Positions 14,604 to 23,752 are shown, counted from the first letter of the stretch. The stretch: DNA of 64,000 nucleotides from an uncultured Bacteroidales bacterium (GCA_900319105.1 ONND01000006.1:124001-188000); one strand, 5' to 3'. Made by a program: numbers and translations. The notes: a model not told the origin generated them from the sequence alone.

Positions 14604-16250
14604 ATGCAAGTTGAGTTAGTATTATTAATCCTTTCCCTGCTATTCTTCGTGAGTATCATATCCGATAAGATCGGGTATAAGTTCGGCGTGCCGGCTTTGC
14701 TTCTTTTCCTGTCGGTGGGAATGTTGTTCGGCGCGGGAAGCAGTGTGTTGGGAATAGAGAGGCTTGAGATAGATACGGAGAATGCGCAGGCGCTCAGTAC
14801 GGTAGCGCTCTGTATCATCCTTTTCTCGGGCGGTATGGATACCAAGTTGAGCGATATCAAGTCTGTCCTCGCCCCGGGTATCACCCTGGCAACGGTAGGC
14901 GTGTTGGTGACCTGCCTCATTACGGGAGTGACAATCTATTATATTTTCGGTTGGCTGCATGCCGTACAGACGATCTCTATATGGATGGCGCTCCTGATAG
15001 CCGCAACGATGTCGAGTACCGATAGCGCCAGCGTCTTCTCCATCATGCGTGTACGCCATATCGGCTTGAAGCACGACCTGCGGCCGTTGCTGGAGTTGGA
15101 GTCGGGCGCGAATGACCCGATGGCGTATGTACTGACAACGACCCTCATCGGGATCGTGCTCTCTATGCATGGGCTGGCGGGCGTCTCGGGGGTGATCACG
15201 CTATGGCCGATCATACGCAGCGTCATTGTACAGCTGATCATGGGAACGGCATTGGGCTTTGCTCTGGGCGAGGGACTGGTGCTCCTGATGCGTCGCGTCC
15301 AGTTGGCGAGCGAAGCGCTCTATCCCATCATGGTGCTGACGGCCTGTATCTTTATCTTCTCGGCTACGTATTATCTCCAGGGCAATACCTATCTGGCGGT
15401 GTACGTGGGAGGATTGATTATTGGTAATAGTAAGTTCACCCGTAAACGTCAAACGAAATCGTTCTTCGACGGACTGACATGGTTGAGCCAGTTGGTGATG
15501 TTCCTGATGCTGGGACTGATGGTGCATCCGAGCGAACTGATCCGTCTGCAGGTATGGCTGCCTTGCTTGATCATCAGTATTGTGATGATTATCTTTGCCC
15601 GCCCGGCTGCGGTATTCTTATGTATGGCTTCTTTCAAACGCTACCGGATGCGCGATAAAGTGATGCTCAGTTGGGTCGGACTCAAAGGTGCTGTGCCGAT
15701 CATCTTCGCTATCATGTGCAAGGCGAGTGGAGTACCTTCGGCGGATGTCATCTTCAATGTGGTGTTCCTCTGTACCTTGGTTTCGCTCCTGATGCAGGGC
15801 ATGACGATCACATGGCTGGCGCAACGGCTGAACCTGGCTACGCCGCCGGATGAGACCAAGCGTCTGGTGCATTTTGACATGGACCTGCCGGACGAGATCC
15901 AATCGACGGCGCATGAACTGGAGGTGACGGAGGAGATGCTGGTCAGCGGATGTACCCTCCGCGAGATACAGATGCCGCCCCATACCCTTATTATCATGGT
16001 GCGCCGAGGCGAAGATTTCTTTGTACCTACCGGCGCAAGCGAACTGCTGACGGGCGATCAGTTACTGGTAATCACCGATCATGATGCCGATGCCGCTTAC
16101 CGCCAGCTGACGAACGAGGCGGAGGAAGAGGCGCAATGGCGTGCCGACGTGAAAGCACGGGCAAGGAAGCGCTTCCAGCGATTCCAGGAATGGCTCGAGG
16201 CTCCACGTATGAAAACAAAAAGCAAACTAAATAATCAAGATAATGACTAA
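14604..16250 (+). CDS. CPA1-type cation/proton antiporter with TrkA-C domain
   Basis: A 548-residue inner-membrane protein with about 12-13 hydrophobic segments over residues 1-390, followed by a cytoplasmic RCK C-terminal (TrkA-C) domain at about 425-510 (VSGCTLREIQMPP, then GDQLLVITDHD). The family motif for ion binding is ESGANDPMAY near residue 170, with STDSASVFS near 138. Domain order and length match NhaP2/CvrA antiporters, which exchange K+ or Na+ for protons; the ion cannot be fixed from sequence. The last ~50 residues are charged (ARARKRFQRFQEWLEAPR). The stop overlaps the start of the next gene by 8 bp, implying coupled translation although the functions are not clearly linked. Confidence 0.88.
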   Translation: MQVELVLLILSLLFFVSIISDKIGYKFGVPALLLFLSVGMLFGAGSSVLGIERLEIDTENAQALSTVALCIILFSGGMDTKLSDIKSVLAPGITLATVGVLVTCLITGVTIYYIFGWLHAVQTISIWMALLIAATMSSTDSASVFSIMRVRHIGLKHDLRPLLELESGANDPMAYVLTTTLIGIVLSMHGLAGVSGVITLWPIIRSVIVQLIMGTALGFALGEGLVLLMRRVQLASEALYPIMVLTACIFIFSATYYLQGNTYLAVYVGGLIIGNSKFTRKRQTKSFFDGLTWLSQLVMFLMLGLMVHPSELIRLQVWLPCLIISIVMIIFARPAAVFLCMASFKRYRMRDKVMLSWVGLKGAVPIIFAIMCKASGVPSADVIFNVVFLCTLVSLLMQGMTITWLAQRLNLATPPDETKRLVHFDMDLPDEIQSTAHELEVTEEMLVSGCTLREIQMPPHTLIIMVRRGEDFFVPTGASELLTGDQLLVITDHDADAAYRQLTNEAEEEAQWRADVKARARKRFQRFQEWLEAPRMKTKSKLNNQDND

Positions 16251-17796
16251 AACAACTGTCTTCCTGACCGGTGCCACCGGTACGATGGGATATGCGGGCA
16301 TGATGGAGATCCTGCGCTATCCGCAGAAGTATGAACTTCGTATTCTCGCTCGTCCGAGCAAGAAGAACAAGGAACTCTTAGCCCCTTTAGCCGCTCAACA
16401 CTCCACGCTGCATGTTATCTGGGGCGATCTGACGAACTATGAGGACGTCCTGAAAGGTGTATCGGGTGCGGATATCGTATTGCATGTAGGCGGTATGGTT
16501 TCCCCGCAGGCGGATTACCGTCCCAAAGCAACCCTGCGTACGAATATCTTGGCGGCGACGTATATCACGAAAGCCGTTTTGGCGCAGCCGGAGGACCAAC
16601 AGCCGAAAGTAGTGTATATCGGTTCGGTAGCGCAGATGGGAGACCGTCGCGAACCGCTTCATTGGGGACGCGCCGGCGATCCGATATGTGTCTCGGCATA
16701 CGATCATTACGGCCTGACCAAAGCCCTGGCGGAGCGTATCATCACCGACTCCGGCATTAAGACATGGGTGTCTCTCCGTCAGTCGGGGATTCTCTATCCG
16801 GCGATCCTCAAGAACTACGACCCGATCATGTTCCATGTGCCCATCCGCGGCGTGCTGGAGTGGGCTACGGTAGAGGACAGCGGTCGTCTCTTGGAGCGCG
16901 TATGCCGTCCCGACGTACCCGAAGCGTTCTGGCGAAATTACTATAATATCGGTTCGGGAGCGGAGTACCGCCTGTCGAACTACGAGTTCGAGTGTCTGCT
17001 ATTGGACGCTATCGGATGTCCGAAACCCGAGCAGATCTTCAATGCCAACTGGTTCACTACCCGCAATTTCCACGGCATGTGGTACATCGACGGCGATAAA
17101 CTGGAGAACTATCTCCATTTCCGCGCGAACGTGCCGGTGAAGGAGTATTTCCGCCAGATGGCGAAAGCTAAGTCACTGCCTTTGGGGATCCAGTTCGCTG
17201 CCAAGACGCATGTGGCTAAACTGGTACCGCATTGCGTGAAAGCAGCAATGTGGTTCATGGCCAATAGCAAAGAGCACGGAACCCAGTGGTGGATCAAGAA
17301 CAATGTCACGCCGCGTATCAATGCGTATTACGGTTCGATGGAGGCATACAAGGCTATTCCCGATTGGCAGCATATGGACCTTAGCCACAATAGCGAGACT
17401 CCGGTTCTACTCGATCATGGCTATGATGAGACCAAGGACGTAGATACCCTGACGGATAAGGAACTGCAAGCTGCGGCTGCCTTCAGAGGTGGTAAGTACC
17501 TGGGAAATGATAGGTGGGAGGATGCTAACGGCAATACCTTTAAGGCCGGACGCCGTCTGGTGCTCCTGGGAGGCCATTGGAGTCCGTTCGACATGCCTTG
17601 TCCGTTCGACAAGAAGACAACCGAGAAGATGAACGCTCAACTTTTAACTTTCAACTTTCAACTTTCAACAATCCCATGGCATTGGGATGAAGTAGCGAAG
17701 AAGAATCCGTTCTTTGCACAACTCTGGGCTCCTCTCCACGACAAGGATGAGAATAACATCTATGGCCCCGAAGTTTTCGACGGCTGGGAGAAATAA
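16243..17796 (+). CDS. Extended SDR NAD-dependent epimerase/dehydratase-like protein
   Basis: The first ~330 residues form an extended short-chain dehydrogenase fold: nucleotide-binding GATGTMG at residues 10-16, GDLTNYEDV near 61, and the catalytic pair in YDHYGLTK near 155-159. About 180 further C-terminal residues (AAMWFMANSKEHGTQWW, then KYLGNDRWEDANG) are not recognised as a known domain. The substrate is unknown; relatives act on nucleotide sugars or flavonoid-like carbonyls. The gene overlaps the antiporter by 8 bp and is followed by the DEAD-box gene after 14 bp. An in-frame word array near the C-terminus gives NAQLLTFNFQLSTIPWHW. Confidence 0.8.
   Translation: MTKTTVFLTGATGTMGYAGMMEILRYPQKYELRILARPSKKNKELLAPLAAQHSTLHVIWGDLTNYEDVLKGVSGADIVLHVGGMVSPQADYRPKATLRTNILAATYITKAVLAQPEDQQPKVVYIGSVAQMGDRREPLHWGRAGDPICVSAYDHYGLTKALAERIITDSGIKTWVSLRQSGILYPAILKNYDPIMFHVPIRGVLEWATVEDSGRLLERVCRPDVPEAFWRNYYNIGSGAEYRLSNYEFECLLLDAIGCPKPEQIFNANWFTTRNFHGMWYIDGDKLENYLHFRANVPVKEYFRQMAKAKSLPLGIQFAAKTHVAKLVPHCVKAAMWFMANSKEHGTQWWIKNNVTPRINAYYGSMEAYKAIPDWQHMDLSHNSETPVLLDHGYDETKDVDTLTDKELQAAAAFRGGKYLGNDRWEDANGNTFKAGRRLVLLGGHWSPFDMPCPFDKKTTEKMNAQLLTFNFQLSTIPWHWDEVAKKNPFFAQLWAPLHDKDENNIYGPEVFDGWEK
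17637..17670. repeat. Word array in epimerase gene (CAACTTT type)
   Basis: Tandem 7-bp words CAACTTT / TAACTTT / CAACTTT, translated as QLLTFNFQLST near the C-terminus of the epimerase-like protein. Confidence 0.85.
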
Positions 17797-17812
17797 AAGG
17801 TAAAAGGTAAAT
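17795..17812. repeat. Short word array before DEAD-box gene (AAAAGGT)
   Basis: Two copies of TAAAAGG with a partial third; the first provides part of the epimerase stop codon and the last runs into the helicase start codon. Confidence 0.55.
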
Positions 17813-19076
17813 GTATTTTGATGAATTAGCATTATCGGACGAGGTGTTGGATGCCTTATGGGACATGCATTTCGATGAGTGTACCCCGGTGCAGGCAGAA
17901 ACGATACCGGTGATCCTGGAAGGACGCGACGTGATCTCGTGCGCCCAGACGGGAACCGGTAAGACAGCGGCGTATATCTTACCGCTCTTGACCAACCTTG
18001 CCTACGATGATCATGACCCCGATAAACTGAACGCCATCATCATGGCACCCACGCGTGAATTGGCGCAGCAGATAGACCAGCAGATGGAGGGCTTCGGATA
18101 TTACGTGCCCTTCTCTTCCGTCGCTATCTACGGCGGCAAGGATAACGGCGCCTGGGGCACGCAGGTCACGGGCTTGCAGAAAGGGGCGGACATCGTGATC
18201 GCTACGCCGGGCCGTCTGCTGAGTCAGATGAATATCTACAATGTGGATTTCTCGGGAGTCAAGTATTTTATCCTGGATGAGGCGGACCGCATGCTCGATA
18301 TGGGTTTCTACGACGATATCATGACGATCGTGCGTCAGTTACCCAAGGATCGTCAAACGATCATGTTCTCTGCTACCATGCCGCCTAAGATACGCCAGAT
18401 GGCGAAGGCGATCATGCACGACCCGGTGGAGGTGCAGATAGCAGTCTCCCGTCCGCCCGAGTCGATCAAACAGATGCACGAACTGGTCAATGAAGCGGAT
18501 AAACCCGGAAAGGTGTTGGAGATGTTAGCCGGACGCAGTCTGAAGAAAGTAATCATCTTTGCCGGTAAGAAACAACGCGTCAAGGATCTCACGCGTACCT
18601 TGCGTATGTTAAAGATAGACGCGCGCGCTATGCACAGCGACCTCGAGCAGAGCGAACGCGACCAGGTGATGCTGGATTTCAGAAACGGAAAGGTCGATGT
18701 GCTGGTGGCGACGGATGTGGTATCGCGTGGAATAGACGTGACGGACGTCCCGTTGGTGATCAATTATGATGTACCCCATGCGCCGGAAGACTACGTGCAT
18801 CGTATAGGCCGTACGGCTCGCGCAGAGAATAGCGGCGAGGCCATGACTTTGGTCTCTCCGGATGATGTACATTATTGGTCGAGGATAGAGAGATTCTTGG
18901 CTAACGGCCAAAAGCCAAAAGCCAACAGCTCTATAAATGGCGGATCCTCCACTCGTTCGGATAAAGATTATTCAGGCGGTTCCCGACATTCTTCGCGAAA
19001 CCGAGGGGGACACCCTCGTAGGTCACAAGGACGAGGCCGAGGGGGACACCAGCGAGCGCCAAAGCCTCAGTCCTAA
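17811..19076 (+). CDS. DEAD-box ATP-dependent RNA helicase, RhlE-like
   Basis: A 421-residue RNA helicase with all core motifs: Q-motif segment CTPVQAETIP near residue 25, AQTGTGKT near 44, PTRELAQQ near 80, LDEADRMLDMGF near 155, SAT near 187, VATDVVSRGID near 301 and HRIGRTAR near 330. Such enzymes remodel RNA in ribosome assembly or mRNA turnover. The core ends near residue 370. The remaining ~50 residues are Ser/Arg/Gly-rich (RHSSRNRGGHPRRSQGRGRG), a plausible RNA-binding tail, but they are encoded entirely over the conserved 3' end of the convergent rsmF-like gene (146 bp overlap). A word array (18906-18928) sits exactly before the overlap. Confidence 0.9.
   Translation: MYFDELALSDEVLDALWDMHFDECTPVQAETIPVILEGRDVISCAQTGTGKTAAYILPLLTNLAYDDHDPDKLNAIIMAPTRELAQQIDQQMEGFGYYVPFSSVAIYGGKDNGAWGTQVTGLQKGADIVIATPGRLLSQMNIYNVDFSGVKYFILDEADRMLDMGFYDDIMTIVRQLPKDRQTIMFSATMPPKIRQMAKAIMHDPVEVQIAVSRPPESIKQMHELVNEADKPGKVLEMLAGRSLKKVIIFAGKKQRVKDLTRTLRMLKIDARAMHSDLEQSERDQVMLDFRNGKVDVLVATDVVSRGIDVTDVPLVINYDVPHAPEDYVHRIGRTARAENSGEAMTLVSPDDVHYWSRIERFLANGQKPKANSSINGGSSTRSDKDYSGGSRHSSRNRGGHPRRSQGRGRGGHQRAPKPQS
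18906..18928. repeat. Word array at the helicase/rsmF junction (GCCAAAA)
   Basis: GGCCAAAA, GCCAAAA, GCCAAC in tandem, translated as GQKPKANS in the helicase; it ends just before the stop codon of the opposing gene at 18931. Confidence 0.75.
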
Positions 19077-20271
19077 GATAACTGAGCGCTTGCTCACGCG
19101 TAAGCGGTACATTCGGAAAGGCTTCCTTACGGAGGTCTTTCAACATAGATAGACTATGCTGAGGAGCAATACCCCGACCCCGTTCTTCGCCTAAACCGAA
19201 ACCGGTAGAGATACAGGTCAGTTGGGTGGAAAGCCAATCGATGATCTCTTTGTATTTAAGCGGATAGGCGGTAGCAAAGCGGTCGAAATAACGGATCGCC
19301 CAGTCGTCCGGGTGCTGCAGCCAACTGCGCATGACCGGCATATACTCGGGATGAGGAATAGCGGTCTCTTTCTTTGGCGTTTTGATCTTCGCCGGATCCA
19401 AAGCTTCGTTCGTGAACTTGCGCAACGCGCATACGTAGAATCCTTCTCCTTTGGTCTTATGCGGGTAGAAATGATAGCCGTACTGACCTTCGGTAATGCC
19501 CCATTCCGGATCATAGTCAACAGGTAGGACATCCGCCCCGAGTGTCTCGGCTAACCATTCGACATTCTTCTCGTTCTCTTCTTCGTTAAACGTGCAGGTG
19601 GAGTAGATCAGTATTCCGCCCGGCTTGAGCGCATCCCATACATCCATGAGAATGCTCCGCTGACGTTCGGCACACTGCTTGACAGCCTTGAGGCTCCATT
19701 CGCTGCGAGCCTGCTCGTCCTTGCGGAACATACCTTCGCCCGAACAGGGGGCATCCACGAGAATACAATCAAACAGGTGCTTGCATCGCTCGCCGTACTC
19801 GGCGGCGGTGTTATGCGTGACTACCGTGTTACCGTTACCCCATTTTTGTATGTTCTCCGAGAGAATGAAGACCCGCTGGCGTACTACCTCGTTGCTCAGC
19901 AGCAATCCGTCGCGGCCGAGATACTCGCTGATGAGCGTTGATTTGCCGCCCGGCGCAGCGCATAGGTCCAGCACGATAGACGCGGGATCAACATACTGCT
20001 CCAGTATCTGCTGGATGAACATCGACGATGCTTCCTGTACGTAATAACAGCCGGCATGGAAAAGCGGATCAAGGGTGAACTGCGGACGATAAGAGAGGTA
20101 ATACCCGTCGATATGCCAGGGTACCTCATCCGTGTCGCCATCGAACGTGAGAACATCCAGTTTGGTGTTGAGCCGGATAGACGTGACAGGCTCTGTCTCC
20201 AGAGCTGTAATCAACTGGGCGGCTTCGGAACCCATCTGCTGATGCATCGATTCTATGAAATCTACCGGCAA
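18931..20271 (-). CDS. RsmF/RsmB-type rRNA cytosine-C5 methyltransferase
   Basis: A NOL1/NOP2/Sun-family m5C methyltransferase that modifies 16S rRNA. SAM-binding VLDLCAAPGGKST lies near residue 102, the DAPCSGEGMF motif near 172 and the catalytic cysteine motif YSTCTF near 223. A C-terminal RNA-binding domain of the RsmF type ends in GVPLGFAKNVGNRLNNLYP. The conserved N-terminus (LPVDFIESMHQQMG) begins at a TTG at 20271; an ATG at 20247 is the alternative, and longer starts are excluded by the promoter at 20301-20331. The gene diverges from the UvrD-type helicase and overlaps the DEAD-box gene tail to tail by 146 bp. Confidence 0.88.
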   Translation of the reverse strand: MPVDFIESMHQQMGSEAAQLITALETEPVTSIRLNTKLDVLTFDGDTDEVPWHIDGYYLSYRPQFTLDPLFHAGCYYVQEASSMFIQQILEQYVDPASIVLDLCAAPGGKSTLISEYLGRDGLLLSNEVVRQRVFILSENIQKWGNGNTVVTHNTAAEYGERCKHLFDCILVDAPCSGEGMFRKDEQARSEWSLKAVKQCAERQRSILMDVWDALKPGGILIYSTCTFNEEENEKNVEWLAETLGADVLPVDYDPEWGITEGQYGYHFYPHKTKGEGFYVCALRKFTNEALDPAKIKTPKKETAIPHPEYMPVMRSWLQHPDDWAIRYFDRFATAYPLKYKEIIDWLSTQLTCISTGFGLGEERGRGIAPQHSLSMLKDLRKEAFPNVPLTREQALSYLRTEALALAGVPLGLVLVTYEGVPLGFAKNVGNRLNNLYPNEWRIRHL

Positions 20272-20300
20272 CAAAATGATGTATGATTCAAAATCGGGTA

Positions 20301-20331
20301 CAAAGGTACTACAAAAAATGCACATACGCAA
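20301..20331 (-). promoter_or_regulatory. Promoter of the rsmF-like gene
   Basis: Minus strand: CTTG, 20 nt, TACCTTTG, with the TTGCGTATGTGCA element beginning at the -33 box. The leader is about 20-50 nt. Back to back with the promoter at 20368-20399. Confidence 0.85.
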
Positions 20332-20367
20332 GTTTTTGAGCAATTTTTTTCGTAAAAGGTACAAACA

Positions 20368-20399
20368 TTTGTGTATGTCAAATAATTGTTGTATCTTTG
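20368..20399 (+). promoter_or_regulatory. Promoter of the UvrD-type helicase gene
   Basis: TTTG, 20 nt, TATCTTTG, then CAGTCGCA and the start ATG at 20408. With only 8 nt between the -7 box and ATG, the transcript is likely leaderless or almost so. Confidence 0.85.
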
Positions 20400-20407
20400 C
20401 AGTCGCA

Positions 20408-22597
20408 ATGGATTTTTTAGAAGCATTAAATAGTACACAGCGTGAGGCCGTGACGAATACAGAAGGACCGTCGCTGATTGTCGCGGGTGCCGGTTCGGGT
20501 AAGACAAGGGTGCTGACCTATCGTATCGCCTACCTGCTGCAACAAGGTGTTCCTGCCGGGCGTATCATGGCGCTGACTTTCACCAACAAAGCCGCGCGGG
20601 AGATGAAAGAGCGCATCATGAAGCTCGTCTCGACCAATGATGCGCGCTATCTCATGATGGGAACGTTCCACAGCGTGTGTGTCAAACTGATCCGTCCGCA
20701 CGCGGACTTGTTGGGCTTCACTCGAGATTTCTCTATCTATGATACCACGGATAGCAAGTCGGTCATCAAGGCTATATGCAAAGAGCGCGGACTGGATGAG
20801 AAAATGTACAAGCCTTCGGCGGTGCTAAGCCGTATCTCGATGGCGAAGAACGCCGGGATCACTCCCGCCCAATACGGTATGAACCAGCAGTTACTACGCG
20901 AGGACAGGGAGATGCGTATGTACGAGACGGCAACGATCTATGAGTTGTACCAGACACGTTTGAAAGCATCCAATGCTATGGATTTTGACGATCTGCTGAT
21001 CAACACGCTCCGGCTGTTGGATAGCTGTCCCGAGGTGCGGGAGAAATACCAGCAACAGTTCCAATATATTCTGGTGGATGAGTACCAGGATACGAACTAT
21101 ATCCAGTTCCTGCTCGTGAAACGCCTCGCCGAACCACAGAATAATATCTGTGTGGTGGGCGATGATGCGCAGAGTATCTACTCGTTCCGAGGGGCTGACA
21201 TCCGTAATATCCTCAATTTCCGGCAAGTATATCCCTCGGCGCAGGTGTTCAAACTGGAGCGTAACTACCGCTCGACGCAGAATATCGTGAATGCGGCTAA
21301 CTCGCTGATTCATAAGAACCGCGAGCAAATCTACAAGGAGGTCTATTCGGAGAAAGAGGAGGGAGCACCGCTGAACTTGAAAGCCTATATGGACGACCGC
21401 GCAGAGGCGGGAGGTGTGACCTTGCAGATCGTCGCAGCGCATAGGAAGAACGGCTATGACGATATGGCGATCCTGTATCGTACGAATGCGCAGAGCCGTG
21501 CGTTTGAGGGCGAACTGCGTAAACGGAATATCCCGTACCGTATTTACGGCGGTACGTCGTTCTACCAGCGCAAGGAGATCAAAGACGTTCTGGGTTACTT
21601 GCGCCTCTCGGTCAATGCCCGCGATAACGAGGCTCTGCTGCGTATCATCGGCTTTCCCGGAAGGGGGATTGGTGAGACAACGATGAAGAAAGTGGCGATG
21701 AATGCCATAGAGCATCATAAAGGTTACTTGGAGGTGATGCGCTCGCCGGCAGCAACGGGATTGGATGTGAATACCGCGACGATGAAGAGACTACAGACTT
21801 TTGCGCAGATGATCGACCTCTTCCACGAGCAGAGCGAGACAATGGACGCATATAGTTTTGCCGAGTCTGTACTGCGTATGTCGGGCGTGATGACCGCCTT
21901 GGCGACCGATGTGACGGCGGAGGGTATCGACCGGGCGCAGAACGTACAGGAGTTGCTCAATGCGATCCGTGAGTTCGTTGCGCAGCGTCAGGAAGAAGGT
22001 ATCGATTATACGCCAATCACGGATTTCTTGAGTGAGGTGAGTCTGCAAACGGACCAGGATGAGAACCTCGCGGATACGACCGAACGCGTCACGCTCATGA
22101 CGGTGCATGCCGCCAAGGGACTGGAGTTCCCTATCGTCTTTATCGCAGGCCTGGAGGAGAATCTCTTTCCTTCGCAGTTCTGCGTCAAGCCCTCGGAGAT
22201 AGAGGAAGAGCGGCGTCTGCTGTATGTCGCTATCACACGCGCGATGAAGCAATGCTACCTCTCGTTCGCACGCCAGCGTTTCCGTAACGGACAAGTCGCC
22301 TTTAACTCGCCCAGCCGCTTCCTGCAGGATATAGACAGACGGTATTTCGAACTCTCCAGACCGGCCTCCGGTCTGTCAGCAACGCGGTCCGTCAGCGGCC
22401 CTCGCCTGGGTCTGTCAGCCGAAGGCGGTCTATACTCCCCCGGCGACCGCGTCATGCACCGCGTGTTCGGAGAAGGTACTGTACAGCGCGTTTATCACGA
22501 CGAAGTGACGGAGAACGACAAGATTGAGATTGCGTTCGATAAACAAGGAACGAAAACCCTGCTCCTCACACACGCCAAACTGGAAAAGATAGAATAA
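20408..22597 (+). CDS. UvrD/PcrA-type superfamily 1 DNA helicase
   Basis: A 730-residue SF1A helicase: Walker A in AGAGSGKTR (about residues 27-35), DEYQDTNY near 224, GDDAQSIYSFRGA near 248, RNYRST near 285, VHAAKGLEFP near 567 and YVAITRA near 606. It unwinds DNA in repair and clears replication conflicts; the C-terminal GDRVMHRVFGEGTV segment is the RNA-polymerase-binding Tudor-like end typical of PcrA/UvrD. The start at 20408 (MDFLEALNSTQREAV) follows the promoter directly; upstream in-frame codons lie before the promoter. Residues 648-676 form a linker made from repeated GGTCTGTCAGC-like words (22358-22440). Its usual repair partner UvrB appears disrupted in this window. Confidence 0.93.
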   Translation: MDFLEALNSTQREAVTNTEGPSLIVAGAGSGKTRVLTYRIAYLLQQGVPAGRIMALTFTNKAAREMKERIMKLVSTNDARYLMMGTFHSVCVKLIRPHADLLGFTRDFSIYDTTDSKSVIKAICKERGLDEKMYKPSAVLSRISMAKNAGITPAQYGMNQQLLREDREMRMYETATIYELYQTRLKASNAMDFDDLLINTLRLLDSCPEVREKYQQQFQYILVDEYQDTNYIQFLLVKRLAEPQNNICVVGDDAQSIYSFRGADIRNILNFRQVYPSAQVFKLERNYRSTQNIVNAANSLIHKNREQIYKEVYSEKEEGAPLNLKAYMDDRAEAGGVTLQIVAAHRKNGYDDMAILYRTNAQSRAFEGELRKRNIPYRIYGGTSFYQRKEIKDVLGYLRLSVNARDNEALLRIIGFPGRGIGETTMKKVAMNAIEHHKGYLEVMRSPAATGLDVNTATMKRLQTFAQMIDLFHEQSETMDAYSFAESVLRMSGVMTALATDVTAEGIDRAQNVQELLNAIREFVAQRQEEGIDYTPITDFLSEVSLQTDQDENLADTTERVTLMTVHAAKGLEFPIVFIAGLEENLFPSQFCVKPSEIEEERRLLYVAITRAMKQCYLSFARQRFRNGQVAFNSPSRFLQDIDRRYFELSRPASGLSATRSVSGPRLGLSAEGGLYSPGDRVMHRVFGEGTVQRVYHDEVTENDKIEIAFDKQGTKTLLLTHAKLEKIE
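22358..22440. repeat. Degenerate repeat in helicase linker (GGTCTGTCAGC type)
   Basis: Three imperfect copies of GGTCYGTCAGC with flanking GGCC-type palindromes, translated as the low-complexity linker between the helicase core and the Tudor-like end. Confidence 0.5.
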
Positions 22598-22624
22598 CCT
22601 CTTTCGCCCGCGCGCGTATATATA

Positions 22625-23188
22625 TTATAGGTATAGGAAATAACCCGCCACGCCCGCAAGGACGATAAGCAGAATAGGGTGACTGAGAACATCGGTCACC
22701 TTGTTTTTTACTATTTGGGGAAGAACCGTGCAGATAGCAACTACAGCGAAGATGATCCAACTGACCGGGTCAATAAAATTGGTAGGTTTGATCAGAATCA
22801 GTGCCGCTGAGGCGATGAGACCAATGACGGTAAAACGCATCATGCGCAGCGTTTGCTCGAAATACGGATTGCCATGAAAACGTTGGCTGAGCCAGAAATA
22901 CGCTTTGCAGATAGTAAGCATGATGATCAGGCTCGGCAGGATAATAGCCGAGGTGGCGAGGACGCTTCCCCAGAATCCGGCGGTCGTATAACCAACGTAG
23001 GTGGCGCAGTTGATGCCAATAGGACCCGGGGTAACTTGACTGACAGCGACGATATCAACGAACTCCTGCTGAGTCATCCATCCGTGTTCCTCCACCTCCA
23101 TCTCTATCAGGGAGAGGATCGCCAGACCTCCGCCGAATCCGAAGAGCCCTATTTTGAAGAATGATATGAAGAGAGATAGATAGAGCAT
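22625..23188 (-). CDS. Chromate transporter (ChrA) half protein, second subunit
   Basis: An inner-membrane protein of about 187 residues with the single-domain ChrA fold. The signature FFKIGLFGFGGGLAILSLIE is near the N-terminus and VSQVTPGPIGINCATYVGY near residue 45. Short ChrA proteins usually occur as adjacent pairs that together form a chromate or related anion carrier, as here. The chosen start (MLYLSLFISFFK) overlaps the upstream half by 40 bp; a longer start would add 11 polar residues. The last gene of the udk-chrA-chrA unit. The physiological anion in an anaerobe may be sulfate-like rather than chromate. Confidence 0.85.
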   Translation of the reverse strand: MLYLSLFISFFKIGLFGFGGGLAILSLIEMEVEEHGWMTQQEFVDIVAVSQVTPGPIGINCATYVGYTTAGFWGSVLATSAIILPSLIIMLTICKAYFWLSQRFHGNPYFEQTLRMMRFTVIGLIASAALILIKPTNFIDPVSWIIFAVVAICTVLPQIVKNKVTDVLSHPILLIVLAGVAGYFLYL

Positions 23189-23724
23189 AGCGTGATGATT
23201 ATCGTGGCGAGAATAACCCAAACGGGGTTCACTCCTCCGAGCCAGATGAGTAATGCTGCGGCTAATGAGACCAAGAGCGGAAGTACGTTCCTAATCTCCC
23301 TCCCTTGAGGGGAGGGGTGGGGAGAGATTGCGCTCTTAGCCATTTTAAATAACGGCGCGGCGATAAGGGCGACCACGGCCGGGCGGATACCTTTGAAAGC
23401 AGCTTCGACGGCCGGCAACTCTTTCCAATCGGAAAAGACTATGGCAATGGCGAGGATGATAAGAAACGAAGGGAGTACAGCTCCCATAACAGCACCGCAT
23501 ACCCCTCGCCAACCGCCGATACGCCAACCGATGAAGATGGCGGAGTTGACGGCAATAAGTCCCGGCGCTGCTTGCGCAAGGGCGATCATGTTGAGGTATT
23601 CCTCCTCGTCCAGCCATCCTTGGGTATCTACTACTTCGCGCTGGATAAGGGGCAACATCGCATAGCCTCCACCAAGGGTGAAGGTACCGATCTTCAGGTA
23701 TGTCCAAAAGAGATTGAAGAACAT
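23149..23724 (-). CDS. Chromate transporter (ChrA) half protein, first subunit
   Basis: A 191-residue membrane protein with the ChrA signatures TYLKIGTFTLGGGYAMLPLI at the N-terminus and ALAQAAPGLIAVNSAIFIGW near residue 48. It is paired with the following half gene. An in-frame insertion of the GC-rich dispersed repeat (23296-23330) encodes ISPHPSPQGREIRN between two hydrophobic segments, probably in a loop. It starts 28 bp after udk on the same strand, so the three genes are likely co-transcribed, although uridine kinase and ChrA have no known functional tie. Confidence 0.85.
   Translation of the reverse strand: MFFNLFWTYLKIGTFTLGGGYAMLPLIQREVVDTQGWLDEEEYLNMIALAQAAPGLIAVNSAIFIGWRIGGWRGVCGAVMGAVLPSFLIILAIAIVFSDWKELPAVEAAFKGIRPAVVALIAAPLFKMAKSAISPHPSPQGREIRNVLPLLVSLAAALLIWLGGVNPVWVILATIIITLCSIYLSSYHSSK
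23296..23330. repeat. Dispersed GC-rich repeat in chrA (encodes PHPSPQGR)
   Basis: CTCCCTCCCTTGAGGGGAGG followed by GGTGGGGAGAGA. A near-identical copy lies in radA at 62175-62209, in the same reading frame, giving SPHPSPQGR in both proteins. Confidence 0.85.
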
Positions 23725-23752
23725 TCTTTATCGACCATGAGCGGTCGATGCC

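Noticed and set aside
23728..23748. ATCGACC...GGTCGAT inverted repeat between udk and chrA as a terminator
   Set aside because: There is no T-run on the minus strand and the gap is only 28 bp within an apparent operon.
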